Shown here in pieces: positions 45,367-47,246 of a stretch of DNA of 47,246 bases. The position numbers were made by a program, and so were the translations under genes. Every line of letters begins with the position of its first letter. Position 1 is the first letter of the stretch. Below the pieces are notes generated by a model. That model searched no databases and had not been told where the DNA came from. It saw only the letters and a program-made list of their open reading frames with translations. This DNA comes from Xylaria sp. FL1777 (lineage: Eukaryota; Ascomycota; Sordariomycetes; Xylariales; Xylariaceae), in NCBI GenBank assembly GCA_022578965.1, contig MU400774.1, forward strand, positions 1-47,246, read 5' to 3'.

Positions 45367-47246
45367 TTTTAATAGCTTTTTAATTAATAAAATTTAACAT
45401 ATAAAAACAAATATTAATATAAAAAGTTAAATAATAAATAATTTATAAAATAAATTTTTAAAAGTATACTAAAAAAATATTTAAAAAATAAAAATGCTAA
45501 ATAGCATTATATAAGTAAACTTTACTTAATAATTAATAAACTAGATTTAAGTTATACTATTAAAAACAAAAAGTTAAAAATTAAGTTTAAAAATTTTAAA
45601 GATTTTTAAAACTAATAATATACTAAAATAATAAACCTTAATATTTTTATTAATTATTTTTATTAAAAAAAAAGCAATAATAAAAAAAAAAAAGTTAAAT
45701 AATAGTAATAAAAAAAAGCTAATATTAACGTTAGTATTATAAAGCAAACTAATTGTTTTAATTTATAAAGCAGCTTAAATACTAAGCGTTATAACTTTTA
45801 AACTAATATAAATATTAGTTATAATAATTAAAGCAGTAATAATAACTGCTATTATAATAATAAATTAAGGTTTTAAATAAGTAATTATATTATAATTAAT
45901 GCTAATATTACTATTAGTAAATTTAACGCTTATTTTTATTATTGCTATATTTAAAATAATAACTTAAAATAAAAAACTTAACTTTTTATTACTATTGCTA
46001 TTTTTACTATTAAAATTATTTATAATGTTAAAAATACTAAATATTAAAAGTTTTAAACTTATTGCTTTAAAGCTTTATAATAAATTTATAAATATAAAAG
46101 CTTTTTTAATTTATGTTAAACTTTATTTAAAATAGTACTTTATTATTATTACAAAAAAAAATTAAAAAATAATAACTATTTTATAATTTTTGTTAAAAAA
46201 AGTATTAAAATAATTTTAATTTATTTTAAAGAATTTTTTAAACGTTAATAAGTTAACTAACTTTAAGCTAAAAACAAAAAAAATTTTTAAAAACTACGTT
46301 AAATTTAAAAATTAAATAAAAGTACTATTTAAAAATACTTAAAAAGTAAAACATGCAAAAAAAGCATTTTATTGCTTAAAATAAACAAAAGCAGTAATAA
46401 ATTATGCTATAAAATTTAAATAATTAATAGTAATTTTAAAATTGCTTAAGCTTGCATTATTTTATTTATTTTATAGTAAACTTAAAACTTAAATTTAAAA
46501 CAAACTATATAAAATAAATAAATTAGCAAAAATTAATATATATATTAATATAGCTATTATAATTAATTAACAATTATTTAACTAGTATTTTAAAACTAAA
46601 AAAACTAAAAAAAACAAAAAAAAAAATACTTAAAAAAGTATTAAATAAAGATTTAAATAAATTAGTAAAGTTTAGAAATAATAATCTTAAAATATGTTTA
46701 AAGTTAAATGTTATAATTATAAAAAAAAAAAATATTTTTAAAAATAATGCTAATTTAAAAAAAAAAACAAAAAAAAAAGCTATAAAAAAAAAAGATTTTT
46801 TAACTTAAAAAAAAAGTATAAGTTATAAAAGTTTAAAACAACAAAAAACAATAAAACAATTTAAAAAATATGTTTTTAAAGCAAAAATATAAAGTTGCTA
46901 TTTTAAATTAAAACAAAAATATTACATTAAATAAAACTAAATGCTTTATTTATATAAATTAAAATAAACAAACATATAAATATTATTTAAAAGCTTTATA
47001 ATTATTAAAATAAATTGCAAAAAAATATATTTGCTATATAAACAATTAAAGTTATTTAATATATAAGTTAAAAAAATAGTTTAATTAAAAATAGCAAATA
47101 ATAAAAAGTAATAAGTTAATATAGTTAATAAATTTATAAAACTATAAAAACTTTAAATTATTAAAGCTTAAAATATAGCTTAAAAAAAATTATATTTAAA
47201 AAAACAAAACTATAACTATAAATAGTATAATTATTAAACTAATTAT
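45367..47246. repeat. AT-rich, A-skewed gene-free block (right end)
   Basis: Strongly A-rich on the plus strand, opposite in skew to 26-41 kb, with AAAAAA and TTAAA words. No gene-length frame. Probably part of another degraded element that runs past the window. Confidence 0.6.

Larger units (their letters stand above)
15164..47246. repeat. 32-kb AT-rich, RIP-degraded repeat block
   Basis: Almost all A and T. Remaining C is mostly before T (GCT, ACT), and GG, CC and CG are scarce, as expected when C has been converted to T on both strands in repeated DNA. No frame exceeds about 73 codons. The block is not featureless: paired termini at 15947/25513, 17166/23147, 27232/42214 and 42653/45366 show it is a set of nested or adjacent transposable elements. 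No coding domain survives to name their superfamilies. Confidence 0.9.

Noticed and set aside
15164..47246. Mitochondrial DNA insertion as the cause of AT richness
   Set aside because: No mitochondrial gene, rRNA or tRNA is readable, whereas paired transposon-like ends and a transition-only repeat pair explain the composition.
15164..47246. Centromere
   Set aside because: AT-rich RIP DNA also forms ordinary isochores; sequence alone cannot show centromere identity without CENP-A or contact data.

Overview
The window looks like a filamentous ascomycete (Pezizomycotina) with a two-compartment genome. The genes have short GT-AG introns with CTAAY-type branch points, and their start contexts resemble CAAAATG or CACCATG. 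All of them lie in one island of ordinary base composition, about 1.38-15.16 kb. On both sides is extremely AT-rich, gene-free DNA (1-1380 and about 15.16-47.25 kb) that looks like transposon sequence destroyed by repeat-induced point mutation (RIP). The best direct proof is a 306-bp direct repeat (27232-27537 and 41909-42214): in a hand alignment the copies differ at about 36 positions, all transitions, with no gaps.

Gene island, left to right. (1) A 574-aa MFS drug-efflux-type transporter on the minus strand (1921-3698), with one 53-nt intron. (2) A 2.9-kb spacer with no gene I can support. (3) A CorA-like two-TM membrane protein on the minus strand (6637-8442). Its model needs one 48-nt intron to remove an in-frame TGA and a second intron whose best donor is out of phase, so the gene may be intact or newly broken. 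(4) A 578-bp divergent promoter region. (5) An intronless LCMT/TcmP-type SAM-dependent O-methyltransferase on the plus strand (9021-9968). (6) A spacer rich in TAGGTA/CCTAGG palindromes. (7) An intronless 685-aa F-box/ankyrin protein with an Arg-Gly-rich tail (10788-12845). (8) A spacer ending in a (CT)n-T(n) tract. (9) A pyruvate kinase pseudogene on the minus strand (about 14200-15048). It keeps the leader, the N-terminus and the C-terminal domain, but most of the catalytic middle is gone and it carries stops and frameshifts.

The AT-rich side can be partly dissected by its surviving symmetry. It holds an inverted-repeat pair of about 80 bp bounding 9.57 kb (15947-25513). Nested inside is a 6.0-kb unit with GGTGC termini flanked by TA (17166-23147), and the left end of that unit carries a strikingly GC-richer 132-bp segment. 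Next come the direct-repeat (LTR-like) pair bounding 14.98 kb (27232-42214) and a 2.7-kb element with inverted arms of about 516 bp (42653-45366). No ORF there exceeds about 73 codons and none is recognisable.

Together, the transporter and methyltransferase are typical tailoring and export genes of secondary metabolism, but no backbone synthase is present. Any link is inference. The island reads as a small accessory gene block hemmed in by RIP-inactivated transposons, with a decaying duplicate of a glycolytic gene at its right border.
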